DNA of 64,000 nt from Clostridia bacterium. Lineage in GTDB: Bacteria; Bacillota; Clostridia; Oscillospirales; Acutalibacteraceae. Location of the stretch: the NCBI GenBank assembly GCA_017622555.1, contig JAGAQV010000014.1:82306-146305 (forward strand). Reading direction: 5' to 3'. Position numbers and translations under genes: made by a program. The notes beneath the pieces are model-generated. The model searched no databases. It saw only the letters and a program-made list of their open reading frames with translations, and was not told the DNA's origin. Shown in pieces: positions 36,120 through 43,717 of the stretch; the first letter of the stretch is position 1; every line of letters begins with the position of its first letter.

Positions 36120-37262
36120 ATTTATATTGAAAATTAAATTTTGACTTATTGCAATATCTCGGCTTTCATAAATTTTTGCATGTATCGTTGCAAAGGTGTA
36201 ATTATCGGAGAATTCCTTTTTTATTTCAGCGTTTGGGTACTTTTCTTCAATTTGCTTTGTAAGTCTTTCACAAGCCGAATCAAAGCTTAGCTTTACTTCT
36301 CTCATTTCTTTAAAAATAAACCGCTTTTTATGCAGCCGTATAGGAATTGCATTTCCGAAAAGCTTTAAATTTTTGGCAGAATAATTACTTTCATATTCAC
36401 ACTTTTCCATTCCCAAATAAAGCGGTATTTTAAAGGAAAAAGCCTCTAAAACGGTTTTGGTTTTTTGTTTGCCGGTTAAAACGCTTTCTTTGACAGTATA
36501 ATTTTGCGAAGCTTCGGTTACAGTAACAGTTTCAGCAATTATCTTACCACGGCTTTTTACAAATTTCGTGCCGTTTTCATCTTCAATTATGCCTGATACA
36601 AGCACGTCGCCTTTTTTAACAGTGTCCCCCACCTTTACAACGCAGTTACCCACGGTTACGTCAATATGCTTTATAATTCCGTCACTGTCAGCCACTAAAT
36701 TCGAGGCTAAAAATTCACCCTCATTTTTAGGTGTAATTTCAGTAACGTCAACCGTTAAAACACACCCTTCAATATTAAACGAAGCCCACGAAAGCCTGTC
36801 ACTTAAAAGCAACAATTCCTGAGCCTTGTTTTTAGCATCAAAGCCTTTTGTAGTTATTCCCTCGTTTACACCAATTTTTTGACAGTCATTTATAATTTCA
36901 AAATCGCTTACAATTTTGTTGCCTCGAACCTCAATAACCCACACGAAGCTTGATAAAAAATTAAGCATAAAAACAAATATTAAAAGCCCTGCAAAAACAC
37001 CAAAACGGCGCTTGTATTTATTAGTAAAAAAAGGTAGACCCCACCGTTTTAGAATGTGAAGCCTAACCCCTTGTTTTTTAAAAATTTTCGGCAACTTTTT
37101 AAAATCTTTAACATTTATTTTACAACAAATTTTTCCCTTTTGAAAACGGATATCCCAAACACTTATTTTGTGCTTTTCACATAAATTGAGCATTTTTTCA
37201 GGATAAATGCCGTAAACTTCGATTTCCAAAACACCAAGAAAAAATCTATACAAAAAAAGCAT
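36105..37262 (-). CDS. yqfD: Sporulation protein YqfD
   Basis: YqfD is a mother-cell sporulation membrane protein whose mutants block at engulfment. About 385 residues: a cytosolic N-terminal domain (IEVYGIYPEKMLNLCEKHKI), a membrane helix near 85-105 (FGVFAGLLIFVFMLNFLSSF), then an outside domain with WVIEVRGNKIVSDFEI and GVNEGITTKGFD. The best start is ATG at 37260-37262 behind GGTGAAG. It overlaps the end of the preceding YqfC-family gene by starting just before its stop region. Confidence 0.9.
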   Translation of the reverse strand: MLFLYRFFLGVLEIEVYGIYPEKMLNLCEKHKISVWDIRFQKGKICCKINVKDFKKLPKIFKKQGVRLHILKRWGLPFFTNKYKRRFGVFAGLLIFVFMLNFLSSFVWVIEVRGNKIVSDFEIINDCQKIGVNEGITTKGFDAKNKAQELLLLSDRLSWASFNIEGCVLTVDVTEITPKNEGEFLASNLVADSDGIIKHIDVTVGNCVVKVGDTVKKGDVLVSGIIEDENGTKFVKSRGKIIAETVTVTEASQNYTVKESVLTGKQKTKTVLEAFSFKIPLYLGMEKCEYESNYSAKNLKLFGNAIPIRLHKKRFIFKEMREVKLSFDSACERLTKQIEEKYPNAEIKKEFSDNYTFATIHAKIYESRDIAISQNLIFNINKTPD

Positions 37263-37270
37263 AACTTCAC

Positions 37271-37567
37271 CTAAACACAAAATTCAATACTTTTAATACT
37301 GCCTTTAACGGTAATTGCTTTGTTTTCAAAGGTTAAAATATCAAAATTTTGCCCACATATTAAAAGCGCACCGTTTTTAAGGCGAAGCTTTAAATAATCA
37401 TCAGTATATTCATAAATACCCTCGCAACCGTCAATTTCAATTTTACCGCTGCCAAAAATTTCAATATGCGGACTTTTAAGCATTGCACTGTCAATAAAAT
37501 CGACCTTGGGCATTAAATTCCAACCAGCTCTTTTTTTACGCTTTTCAATCTTAAGCTTTTTTGCCAT
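37271..37567 (-). CDS. yqfC: Sporulation protein YqfC (YabP/YqfC family)
   Basis: 98 residues with the family core PHIEIFGSGKIEIDGCEGI then YTDDYLKLRLKNG and ILTFENKAITVKGSIKSIEF. In Bacillus yqfC precedes yqfD and both are SigE-dependent, and here the same order holds with a 9-bp gap. A SigE-like promoter lies upstream. Confidence 0.9.
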   Translation of the reverse strand: MAKKLKIEKRKKRAGWNLMPKVDFIDSAMLKSPHIEIFGSGKIEIDGCEGIYEYTDDYLKLRLKNGALLICGQNFDILTFENKAITVKGSIKSIEFCV

Positions 37568-37586
37568 TTAAACCACCCTTGTAATA

Positions 37587-37615
37587 ATGCTATGAAATAA
37601 ATTATAAAATAATTC
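37587..37615 (-). promoter_or_regulatory. Possible SigE promoter of yqfC-yqfD
   Basis: Minus strand GAATTAT (37609-37615), 14 bp, CATAGCAT (37587-37594). The SigE consensus is close to GHATATT-14-CATACAHT. Spacing fits, with two or three mismatches. Confidence 0.4.
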
Positions 37616-37627
37616 ATAGGTGGTATT

Positions 37628-38659
37628 ATGAAAAAACTTACAAGCTGTACTGCACTTGTTTTTGTTTCCCTTTTTGCGTTTTTAATTGTTTTAAAGCCAA
37701 ACATTTGCATTAAAGCGGCACTTACAGGGGTTATGCTTTGCGGTAATGTAATTATACCGTCAATCTACCCTTTTACCTTTTGTGTTTTGTTTATAAACAA
37801 CAGTAATGCCGCCAATATTTTAAAAACGTTACAGCCAATTATAAAAAGACTTTGGGGCTTAAATTACTATGAATTTTCACTATTTTTGCTGTCGCTTATT
37901 GGCGGTTATCCGCTTGGCGCCAAGCTTTTAAATGATAGTAAAAGCCGTAATGCCCCATTAATGATAACCTACTGCGTAAATGCTGGTCCCGCATTTATTA
38001 TTTTAGCAGTAGGTAAGGGCGTTTTTAAAAATACTGTGGTTGGTTGGGTACTGTTTTTAAGCCATATTTTTGCTTCCATTATAATTGCACTTATTACCCG
38101 CAAAAAAGTTGTTTACGAAGCACCGAAGCAACAAAAATCAACACTTAACATTGTTGAAAATTTTGTTATGTCGGCTTCCAATGCTGCCGACACGGTAATT
38201 AAAATTTGTGCGCTGGTAATTTTATTTTCCTGCATTGGCAGTTATATTGAATATTTTGCAAATTACTTTTCACCGCTTAAACATTTAGGACTTTTGTGCG
38301 AGGTTACAAATGCGGTTTTTAAATGCAATAACATACTTACCGTATCTTTTTTGTTGGGCTTTTCAGGTTTTAGCATTTGGGCGCAAATTTTTTCACTTGC
38401 AAAAAGTATTAGAATTAATTACATAAAATTTGTGTTTTTCCGTTTGCTACACGGCTCACTTTCTACACTATTAACATTCATCACTTTAAAATTACTTAAA
38501 ATAAGCGTTTCTACCCTTTCAAACAACGTTTCTTTCAACCCCAAAATGTTTATAAACACCCCTGTGGTAGCCTTTTCACTTATAATAATGGGTATAGTAC
38601 TGATAATTTCCTTAAGCAACAAAAAATATGCTGGTAATTTAATAGAAGATATAGTATAA
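37628..38659 (+). CDS. YlbJ-like sporulation membrane protein
   Basis: 343 residues, about eight membrane helices, with the nucleoside-recognition (Gate) motif region LLSLIGGYPLGAKLLNDS near 96 and AGPAFIILAVG near 125, as in YlbJ/SpmA-type proteins needed for spore cortex and dehydration. It is divergent from yqfC, so the locus is sporulation-related on both sides. The exact subfamily is inferred from motifs only. Confidence 0.8.
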   Translation: MKKLTSCTALVFVSLFAFLIVLKPNICIKAALTGVMLCGNVIIPSIYPFTFCVLFINNSNAANILKTLQPIIKRLWGLNYYEFSLFLLSLIGGYPLGAKLLNDSKSRNAPLMITYCVNAGPAFIILAVGKGVFKNTVVGWVLFLSHIFASIIIALITRKKVVYEAPKQQKSTLNIVENFVMSASNAADTVIKICALVILFSCIGSYIEYFANYFSPLKHLGLLCEVTNAVFKCNNILTVSFLLGFSGFSIWAQIFSLAKSIRINYIKFVFFRLLHGSLSTLLTFITLKLLKISVSTLSNNVSFNPKMFINTPVVAFSLIIMGIVLIISLSNKKYAGNLIEDIV

Positions 38660-38683
38660 TGCATTTAAGGGATGTGAAAAATA

Positions 38684-38899
38684 ATGGCTAAATCACCTTT
38701 TAATAAAAAGCTTGAAAAGCATTGTGAATATTGCGTGTACGGTAGCACACTTAATTTTGATAACCAAATAATTTGCAAAAAGCGTGGCGTTACTGACAAG
38801 GCTGACAACTGCCGAAGCTATAAATATGACCCATTAAAGCGTGTGCCTGCACGTGTTAAAATTGCTGACGGTTATAGTGATGAGGATTTCAAATTATAA
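38684..38899 (+). CDS. Small four-cysteine protein
   Basis: 71 residues: KHCEYCVYGSTLNFDN, IICKKRGVTDKADNCRSY, then a basic tail. The spacing CxxC-VY ... C-x-K-x-G ... D-x-C-x-x-Y suggests a structural zinc site. The same pattern occurs in the protein at 45161. Function unknown. It follows the ylbJ-like gene by 24 bp and precedes a bidirectional terminator, so it is probably co-transcribed with it. Confidence 0.75.
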   Translation: MAKSPFNKKLEKHCEYCVYGSTLNFDNQIICKKRGVTDKADNCRSYKYDPLKRVPARVKIADGYSDEDFKL

Positions 38900-38915
38900 A
38901 CATAAATAAAATAAA

Positions 38916-38941
38916 AAACGCTCGCTGAAAAGCGAGCGTTT
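38916..38941. terminator. Bidirectional terminator (four-Cys gene / rpsR)
   Basis: AAACGCTCGCT-GAAA-AGCGAGCGTTT is a perfect 11-bp stem with a GAAA tetraloop and flanking A/T-rich ends. Confidence 0.85.
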
Positions 38942-38955
38942 AGTTTTGTTAATTA

Positions 38956-39198
38956 TTAGTCATTAACATAAGGAAGTAATGCAATTTGACGAGCACGCTT
39001 GATAGCGGTTGTCAATTCACGCTGGTGAGCAGCGCAGGTGCCGGTAGCACGGCGGGGTAAAATCTTAGCGCGTTCAGAAATGAACTTGCGAAGATATGCA
39101 ACATCCTTATAATCAATGGCTTCAACACGGTCAACACAGAAATGGCAAACCTTCTTGCGAGGTTTTCTGTGCATAGGTCTTTCGTTTCTTTCTTCCAT
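38956..39198 (-). CDS. rpsR: 30S ribosomal protein S18
   Basis: 80 residues from ATG at 39196-39198 ([15 protein letters not shown] ten bases upstream). It contains [16 protein letters not shown], the cysteine-bearing zinc form of S18, and the RNA-binding [20 protein letters not shown]. Last gene of rpsF-ssb-rpsR. Confidence 0.97.
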   Translation of the reverse strand: MEERNERPMHRKPRKKVCHFCVDRVEAIDYKDVAYLRKFISERAKILPRRATGTCAAHQRELTTAIKRARQIALLPYVND

Positions 39199-39235
39199 TT
39201 TAAAGCCTCCAATCATTAAAAGTTAGTAAAATTAA

Positions 39236-39649
39236 TTAGAACGGAAGGTCGCTGTCTTCTACAGCGTCCATCTCAGCAAAATCATTAACATCAGCGTTGC
39301 TGAAGGATGCACCGTCAGCACCTGCTGACTCTCTCTTAGATTCAACAAACTGAACGTTATTTGCAATTACTTCAAAAACGGTACGGTTGTTGCCGTTCTT
39401 ATCCTGATATCTTCTGGTCTGAATAGAGCCTTCAATACCGATAAGGTTGCCCTTTTTAAAGTATTTGGTAATAAATTCTGCAGTTTTTTGCCAAGCAACG
39501 ATGCTAATAAAATCGGTTTGGCGTTCTTCGCCCGAGCGATAACGACGCTCAACAGCGATAGAAAAAGTGGTCACATTAGTGCCGTTGGTTGTGGTTTTGA
39601 GCTCCGGATCGGCCGTTAAGCGACCTGTTAAAACAACTAAGTTAAACAT
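39236..39649 (-). CDS. ssb: Single-stranded DNA-binding protein
   Basis: 137 residues: OB-fold VVLTGRLTADPELKTT, IVAWQKTAEFITKYFKKG, GSIQTRRYQDKNG, then a disordered acidic linker ending in the partner-binding tip DSDLPF. The position between rpsF and rpsR is conserved. Confidence 0.97.
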   Translation of the reverse strand: MFNLVVLTGRLTADPELKTTTNGTNVTTFSIAVERRYRSGEERQTDFISIVAWQKTAEFITKYFKKGNLIGIEGSIQTRRYQDKNGNNRTVFEVIANNVQFVESKRESAGADGASFSNADVNDFAEMDAVEDSDLPF

Positions 39650-39668
39650 CTATTGTTTTCTCCTTGCC

Positions 39669-39950
39669 TTACTTTTTGATAACCATGATACGAAGTACAC
39701 CGTCAGTAATTTTTGCGATACGCTCTAATTCTGCGGGGAAGGTCGGTTCGCTTTCAAATTCATAGAAAACATAGTAACCTTCAGCCTCGTCGTTAATAAG
39801 GTATGCAAGACGACGCTTGCCCCAATCATTAACATTTTCAATGGCACCGTTTTTAGCGATAAGGTCATTGAACTTTTCTTTCAAAGCCAATGTTGCTTCT
39901 TCACCGTTAGCTACGGTGAAAATCATAGCAGCCTCATACTTATTGGTCAT
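39669..39950 (-). CDS. rpsF: 30S ribosomal protein S6
   Basis: 93 residues starting MTNKYEAAMIFTVANGEEAT, with NDWGKRRLAYLINDEAEGYY and LRIMVIKK. It heads the S6-SSB-S18 operon. A structured leader upstream probably mediates feedback by the S6:S18 dimer. Confidence 0.97.
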   Translation of the reverse strand: MTNKYEAAMIFTVANGEEATLALKEKFNDLIAKNGAIENVNDWGKRRLAYLINDEAEGYYVFYEFESEPTFPAELERIAKITDGVLRIMVIKK

Positions 39951-39970
39951 TTACTTTTGCACCTCCTTCT

Positions 39971-40026
39971 GGACTTTTGGTCCCGTGTCTTCACGGAACA
40001 AGGAGCTAAGGAAGACCATAGTCCCC
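39971..40026 (-). promoter_or_regulatory. Probable S6:S18-binding leader of rpsF
   Basis: In the minus-strand RNA, GGAC-UAU-GGUC pairs with GACC-AAAA-GUCC, enclosing a hairpin CCGUG-AAGA-CACGG and an unpaired CUUCCUUAGCUCC region. The hairpin with an adjacent CCG and bulges, just upstream of rpsF, matches the architecture of the known S6:S18 autoregulatory leader. The exact consensus was not checked by a covariance model. Confidence 0.45.
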
Positions 40027-40041
40027 CATTTAGCAACAACC

Positions 40042-40070
40042 ATTATAACAATTAAACCTAGTTTTGTCAA
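40042..40070 (-). promoter_or_regulatory. Strong SigA promoter of rpsF-ssb-rpsR
   Basis: Minus strand consensus TTGACA (40065-40070), 17 bp, consensus TATAAT (40042-40047). The transcript starts near 40035, giving an ~85-base leader. Confidence 0.9.
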
Positions 40071-40104
40071 CAAAAATCTTGATTTTATTTAGTAATATAT
40101 ATAT

Positions 40105-40205
40105 AATGGGTATAGGAATATTGAAATAGCGCAATATTGCGCTATTTCATCACCAAATCTTCGATTTGCAAACAAATTTTCATTGAAAATTTGCCTATAC
40201 CCATT
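40105..40205. repeat. Cloverleaf-like element: closing stem plus three hairpins
   Basis: A perfect 12-bp outer stem, AATGGGTATAGG (40105-40116)/CCTATACCCATT (40194-40205), encloses three hairpins: a 28-bp perfect palindrome TGAAATAGCGCAAT|ATTGCGCTATTTCA (40122-40149), CAAATC-TTC-GATTTG (40154-40168) and CAAATTTTC-ATT-GAAAATTTG (40173-40193). Almost every base is paired. There is no ORF and no U-run, so it is neither a gene nor a terminator. It could be a MITE-like repeat, a non-coding RNA or a protein-recognised DNA structure. Confidence 0.8.
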
Positions 40206-40220
40206 GCAATGTTTATAAAT

Positions 40221-40300
40221 CATAATTGTATTTTTACAAAATTCAATTATGAAACGCCGATTATATCGGCTTACAAAAACACTATTTTAGTGTTTTTGTA
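40221..40300. repeat. Three further hairpins upstream of coaX
   Basis: CATAATTG (40221-40228)/CAATTATG (40244-40251), GCCGAT-TAT-ATCGGC (40256-40270) and a perfect 13-bp stem TACAAAAACACTA-TTT-TAGTGTTTTTGTA (40272-40300). They continue the multi-hairpin element directly to the coaX leader. Confidence 0.75.
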
Positions 40301-40340
40301 TCTTATAATCATTTAAATATAAGCGAAAGGACTGATGTAA

Positions 40341-41105
40341 ATGCTGTTGACTATTGATATTGGTAACACCAACATAACACTTGGCACTTACAATAACCGT
40401 ATTTTAGGCTTTACCGCACGGCTTTCTACTGACACAAAGAAAACCGATGACGAATACGCTATTGATATTAAAAACCTTTTGTCCCTCTATGATATGTCCC
40501 CTAGCGATATTGAGGACTGCATTATTTCATCAGTTGTACCATCAGTTGGCAAAAGCATTAGCCGTGCAGTTGCAAAGCTTTGCCAAATTGTACCCTTAAT
40601 GCTTGGCCCCGGTATTAAAACAGGGCTTAATATAAAAATTGACAATCCCGCACAATTGGGTGCTGACCTTGTTGCAGGCGCCGTCGGCGCAATTGATACC
40701 TACAAAATGCCTTGCGTTATAGTTGATATGGGCACCGCTACCACCTTAAGCGTTTTAGATAAGGATGGTGCATTTTTAGGCGGTGTTATTGCGGCAGGCG
40801 TTAGACTCACTTTAAAGGCACTTGCCGAAAATACAGCACTGTTAACCTCTATTCCCATTGAAGCGCCAAAATCGGTTATTGGCAGTAACACGGTTGAATC
40901 TATGCAGTCGGGCTTGGTGCTTGGCACAGCCGCAATGCTTGACGGTCTTTTGGACCGCATTGAAGCAAAGCTTGGCGAAGCCCCAACGGTTGTTGCTACG
41001 GGCGGTCTTTCAAAGGAAATTATAACCCACTGCAGCCACAGCATTATTTATAACGAAAACCTTTTACTTGAAGGTCTTTGCGCAATATACGAAAAGAATC
41101 ATTAA
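40341..41105 (+). CDS. coaX: Type III pantothenate kinase
   Basis: First step of coenzyme A synthesis. The 254 residues show DIGNTNITLGTY (phosphate loop), VDMGTATTLSVLD and GGVIAAGVRLTLKALAENTA with the family spacing of ASKHA kinases. RBS AAAGGA. Followed by an ECF substrate-binding component, suggesting vitamin uptake and activation are paired. Confidence 0.96.
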   Translation: MLLTIDIGNTNITLGTYNNRILGFTARLSTDTKKTDDEYAIDIKNLLSLYDMSPSDIEDCIISSVVPSVGKSISRAVAKLCQIVPLMLGPGIKTGLNIKIDNPAQLGADLVAGAVGAIDTYKMPCVIVDMGTATTLSVLDKDGAFLGGVIAAGVRLTLKALAENTALLTSIPIEAPKSVIGSNTVESMQSGLVLGTAAMLDGLLDRIEAKLGEAPTVVATGGLSKEIITHCSHSIIYNENLLLEGLCAIYEKNH

Positions 41106-41180
41106 GCAATTCCCGCTAAGGCGGATTGTAATATTATTATGAACTGTACTCTTTACGAGACAGTATCGGAGGTAATTAAA

Positions 41181-41765
41181 ATGAGTAAAACACTGGCAAG
41201 AAAACAAAACACGCAAAAAATTGTTTTTGCGGCAATTCTGACGGCACTTGTAATTGTACTGCAATACGTAAGTATGGCATTGCGTTTTGGTATGTTTTCC
41301 ATTACGCTTGTGCTTGTGCCCGTTGTTATCGGCGCTGCAACCTGCGGCGTATTAACAGGCGCTTGGCTCGGCTTTGTATTCGGCGTTATAGTGCTTTTAA
41401 CGGGTGACGCTGCATCGTTTTTAGCTATTGACTTTTTAGGAACAATTGTTACAGTTTTAGCAAAAGGTACGCTTTGCGGTGTTGCAGCAGGTCTTGTTTA
41501 TAAAGCGCTTCAAGGTAAAAACAAGTATCTTGCTGTTATGGCAGCTGCAATTACCTGCCCTATTGTAAACACAGGCGTGTTCTTACTTGGTTGCTTGGTA
41601 TTTTTCCTTGAAACCATTAAAGCATGGGGTGTTGCGGCAGGCTTTACAAACGTTACGGCTTATATGTTTATTGGTCTTGCAGGCACCAATTTTATAATTG
41701 AGCTTGTAACCAACATAATTTTAGCGCCCGTAATTTTGCGAGTTTTAAAATTCGCTAAAAAGTAA
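41181..41765 (+). CDS. ECF transporter S component, probably for pantothenate
   Basis: About 194 residues and six membrane helices (KIVFAAILTALVIVLQYVSM; SITLVLVPVVIGAATCGV; GAWLGFVFGVIVLL; and others). The start is ATG at 41181 behind GGAGG, and the longer upstream frame has no RBS. S components bind the vitamin and share an energising EcfAAT module encoded elsewhere. The substrate is inferred only from adjacency to coaX. Confidence 0.75.
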   Translation: MSKTLARKQNTQKIVFAAILTALVIVLQYVSMALRFGMFSITLVLVPVVIGAATCGVLTGAWLGFVFGVIVLLTGDAASFLAIDFLGTIVTVLAKGTLCGVAAGLVYKALQGKNKYLAVMAAAITCPIVNTGVFLLGCLVFFLETIKAWGVAAGFTNVTAYMFIGLAGTNFIIELVTNIILAPVILRVLKFAKK

Positions 41766-41770
41766 TATAA

Positions 41771-41796
41771 AGCGGTGGGGTTCCACCGCTTTTTTA
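41771..41796 (+). terminator. Terminator after the ECF S component gene
   Basis: AGCGGTGG-GGTT-CCACCGCT followed by TTTTTT. Confidence 0.9.
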
Positions 41797-41810
41797 TATT
41801 CAAATTATAG

Positions 41811-41962
41811 TTTATCGGGCTTGCGCCCCAAAGAATAAATAATAAAGAAGAAATAAGAAAAAAAGTGTGCCTACGGCACGATATATAAATCTGTCGGCAA
41901 AGCCGACACCGATTTTATTCTTTATTCTTTCTTATTTATTATTTTATCGCCTCAGCGATAAA
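41811..41962. repeat. Second multi-hairpin intergenic element
   Basis: Outer arms TTTATCG (41811-41817)/CGATAAA (41956-41962). Inside are GGGC-TTGC-GCCC (41817-41828), GTGCC-TAC-GGCAC (41867-41879), TGTCGGC-AAA-GCCGACA (41892-41908) and ATCGC-CTCA-GCGAT (41946-41959). Long A-rich (41830-41864) and T-rich (41911-41946) arms can pair imperfectly. No ORF. It resembles a folded palindromic repeat. Confidence 0.7.
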
Positions 41963-41983
41963 CCCCAATTTATATCTCCATAA

Positions 41984-42012
41984 TTGACACGTATTTGTTA
42001 CTATGGTATAAT
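41984..42012 (+). promoter_or_regulatory. Strong promoter of the 42040 membrane protein gene
   Basis: Consensus TTGACA (41984-41989), 17 bp, consensus TATAAT (42007-42012) with a TGG extended -10. Confidence 0.85.
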
Positions 42013-42039
42013 TATAAAAAATCTTGAGGAGAATGCACA

Positions 42040-42765
42040 ATGTCACTTGCAAAGAAAAAATTCAGTATATCGGCGCTTATTGCTTGCCTTTCATTTTTAT
42101 ATCTTGCATTTTCGCCCGCTGTTTTAAACCCATTATATAACATAATGTTAGGTCAGCCCTTTCGCACAATTATAAGCAACTTTTTTGCATCTATTTTTAG
42201 CTTTGGCAGTATTATAAGCTTTATAGCCTGCCTTACCACAGCTGTAGGTATATTCACAAAATTTGATAAAATTGCCTTTGCAATTACTTCTGCTTTATTT
42301 TGGCTAAGCTCTGTAATAAACCTGATAACAAGCATTGTTAATTCCTTTAAATATGAATATTACCACTTAGGCTTTGGCGGTGTTCTTTCAAGCTTGTCAT
42401 ATATACTTACATACTTTTTGTTCTTTGCAGTTGCGCTTTGGCTCACTATTTTGTTCTTTACAAAAAAAGAAACGCCCAAGTTTTTAAAGGGTTTGGTTTT
42501 TGTTCCTGTTGCTATTTTGCTTTTAATTTGCTTTTTCGCTTTCTTTACAAATGTTTCGGCTATAATTTCAGCTTTTGTAAACGGTCTTGGCAGCAAATGG
42601 ATGCTTTATTCAATTATTACTAATTTAATGAGCATTTTTAACCGCTTTGTTTTATTAATCGGCTTTACGGCCGCTTCGTTTAAGCTTGCAGACTTAAAGA
42701 AGAAGCCTAAAAACACAGTTGAGATTAGCGAAGAAGTCGTAGTTGAAAACGTAACGACCGAATAA
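42040..42765 (+). CDS. Six-helix membrane protein of unknown function
   Basis: 241 residues with about six hydrophobic segments (ISALIACLSFLYLAF; FGSIISFIACLTTAVGIF; AITSALFWLSSVINLITSIV; LTYFLFFAVALWLTILFF; FVPVAILLLICFFAFF; FVLLIGFTAASF) and an acidic C-terminal tail (EISEEVVVENVTTE). No family is recognised. It has its own consensus promoter and terminator, so it is a single-gene unit. RBS GAGGAGA. Confidence 0.75.
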   Translation: MSLAKKKFSISALIACLSFLYLAFSPAVLNPLYNIMLGQPFRTIISNFFASIFSFGSIISFIACLTTAVGIFTKFDKIAFAITSALFWLSSVINLITSIVNSFKYEYYHLGFGGVLSSLSYILTYFLFFAVALWLTILFFTKKETPKFLKGLVFVPVAILLLICFFAFFTNVSAIISAFVNGLGSKWMLYSIITNLMSIFNRFVLLIGFTAASFKLADLKKKPKNTVEISEEVVVENVTTE

Positions 42766-42768
42766 TTT

Positions 42769-42793
42769 AAAGCGCCGTTTTAAACGGCGCTTT
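42769..42793. terminator. Bidirectional terminator (membrane protein / sigG)
   Basis: AAAGCGCCGTTT/AAACGGCGCTTT, nearly a perfect palindrome, with a T-run on each side. Confidence 0.85.
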
Positions 42794-42794
42794 T

Positions 42795-43556
42795 TCATTC
42801 TCTTATTTTTTGAAGCGCACCCTTTTCAAGACGGGAAACCTGCGCTTGTGAAATACCAATTTCCTCGGACACTTCCATTTGTGTTTTTCCCTGCATAAAG
42901 CGTAAGGATAAAATATGCTTTTCACGGTCGCTTAAATTTTTAATTGCCTCCTTAAAAGCAATTTCGCTTAGCCAATTATTATCGTCGTTTTTGTCGCCCA
43001 CTTGGTCTAAAACGTAAATTGTATCGCCCCCGTCGGAATATACAGGGTCATAAAGCGAAATTGGGCTTACCACACTTTCAAGCGCTATTACAATGTCTTC
43101 AACGGGTAATTTTAGCTCATTCGCAATTTCCTGCACTTGTGGTTCCTTTCCTGTTTTTGCTGTTAGTTTTTCCTTTACCTGCATTGCTTTATATGCTGTG
43201 TCCTTAATTGAACGACTTACTCTTATAGAATTATTATCCCTTAAATATCGCCTTATTTCGCCGATTATCATTGGTACGGCATAGGTTGAAAACCGTACGT
43301 TTTGCGAAATATCAAAGTTATCAATTGATTTTATAAGCCCTATACACCCCACTTGAAACAAATCGTCTAAATTTTCGCCCCTGTTTGTAAAACGCTGAAT
43401 AACGCTTAAAACCAGCCTTAAATTGCCGTTTATAAGCTCCTCTCTGGCAATATTATCCCCTGCTCTTGTGCGTTTTAAAAGCGCTTCATTTTGCGCCTCA
43501 CGAAGCACAGGCAGCTTTGCGGTATCCACCCCGCATATTGAAACCTTGTTATACAT
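42795..43556 (-). CDS. sigG: RNA polymerase sporulation sigma factor SigG
   Basis: Late forespore sigma factor. About 253 residues from ATG at 43554-43556 (MYNKVSICGVDTAKLPVL; GGAGG upstream). Region 2 has GNLRLVLSVIQRFTNRGENLDDLFQVG and NVRFSTYAVPMIIGEIRRYL. Region 4 ends SDREKHILSLRFMQGKTQ then ISQAQVSRLEKGAL. The N-terminal CGVxTxKLPVL is specific to SigG. The longer frame to 43685 is not credible. The gene stands alone, without spoIIG beside it. Confidence 0.94.
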   Translation of the reverse strand: MYNKVSICGVDTAKLPVLREAQNEALLKRTRAGDNIAREELINGNLRLVLSVIQRFTNRGENLDDLFQVGCIGLIKSIDNFDISQNVRFSTYAVPMIIGEIRRYLRDNNSIRVSRSIKDTAYKAMQVKEKLTAKTGKEPQVQEIANELKLPVEDIVIALESVVSPISLYDPVYSDGGDTIYVLDQVGDKNDDNNWLSEIAFKEAIKNLSDREKHILSLRFMQGKTQMEVSEEIGISQAQVSRLEKGALQKIRE

Positions 43557-43677
43557 AACAGCACCTCCATTAAGGATTATTTCCGTTATGTATACCGTAT
43601 AAACGGTGAAAATATTTTTCCCGTTGACAAATTTCACTTGTTTTTTCGAAATTGGTATAATATTACATTTAAAAATA

Positions 43678-43714
43678 AAAACCAACCCCGAAGCTTATGC
43701 TTCAAGATTGGTTT
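43678..43714 (-). terminator. Terminator after the AEC transporter gene
   Basis: AAACCAA (43678-43684)/TTGGTTT (43708-43714) with inner GAAGC-TTAT-GCTTC forms an interrupted stem just after the stop codon, with a T-rich tail on the minus strand. Confidence 0.65.
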
Positions 43715-43717
43715 ATT

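Noticed and set aside
40105-40205. Intrinsic terminator for rpsF or coaX
   Set aside because: It is upstream of both start regions, has several nested hairpins and lacks a U-run.
43561-43640. SigF/SigG promoter of sigG
   Set aside because: A CCGTT...AACGG dyad is present but no convincing forespore consensus with correct spacing.
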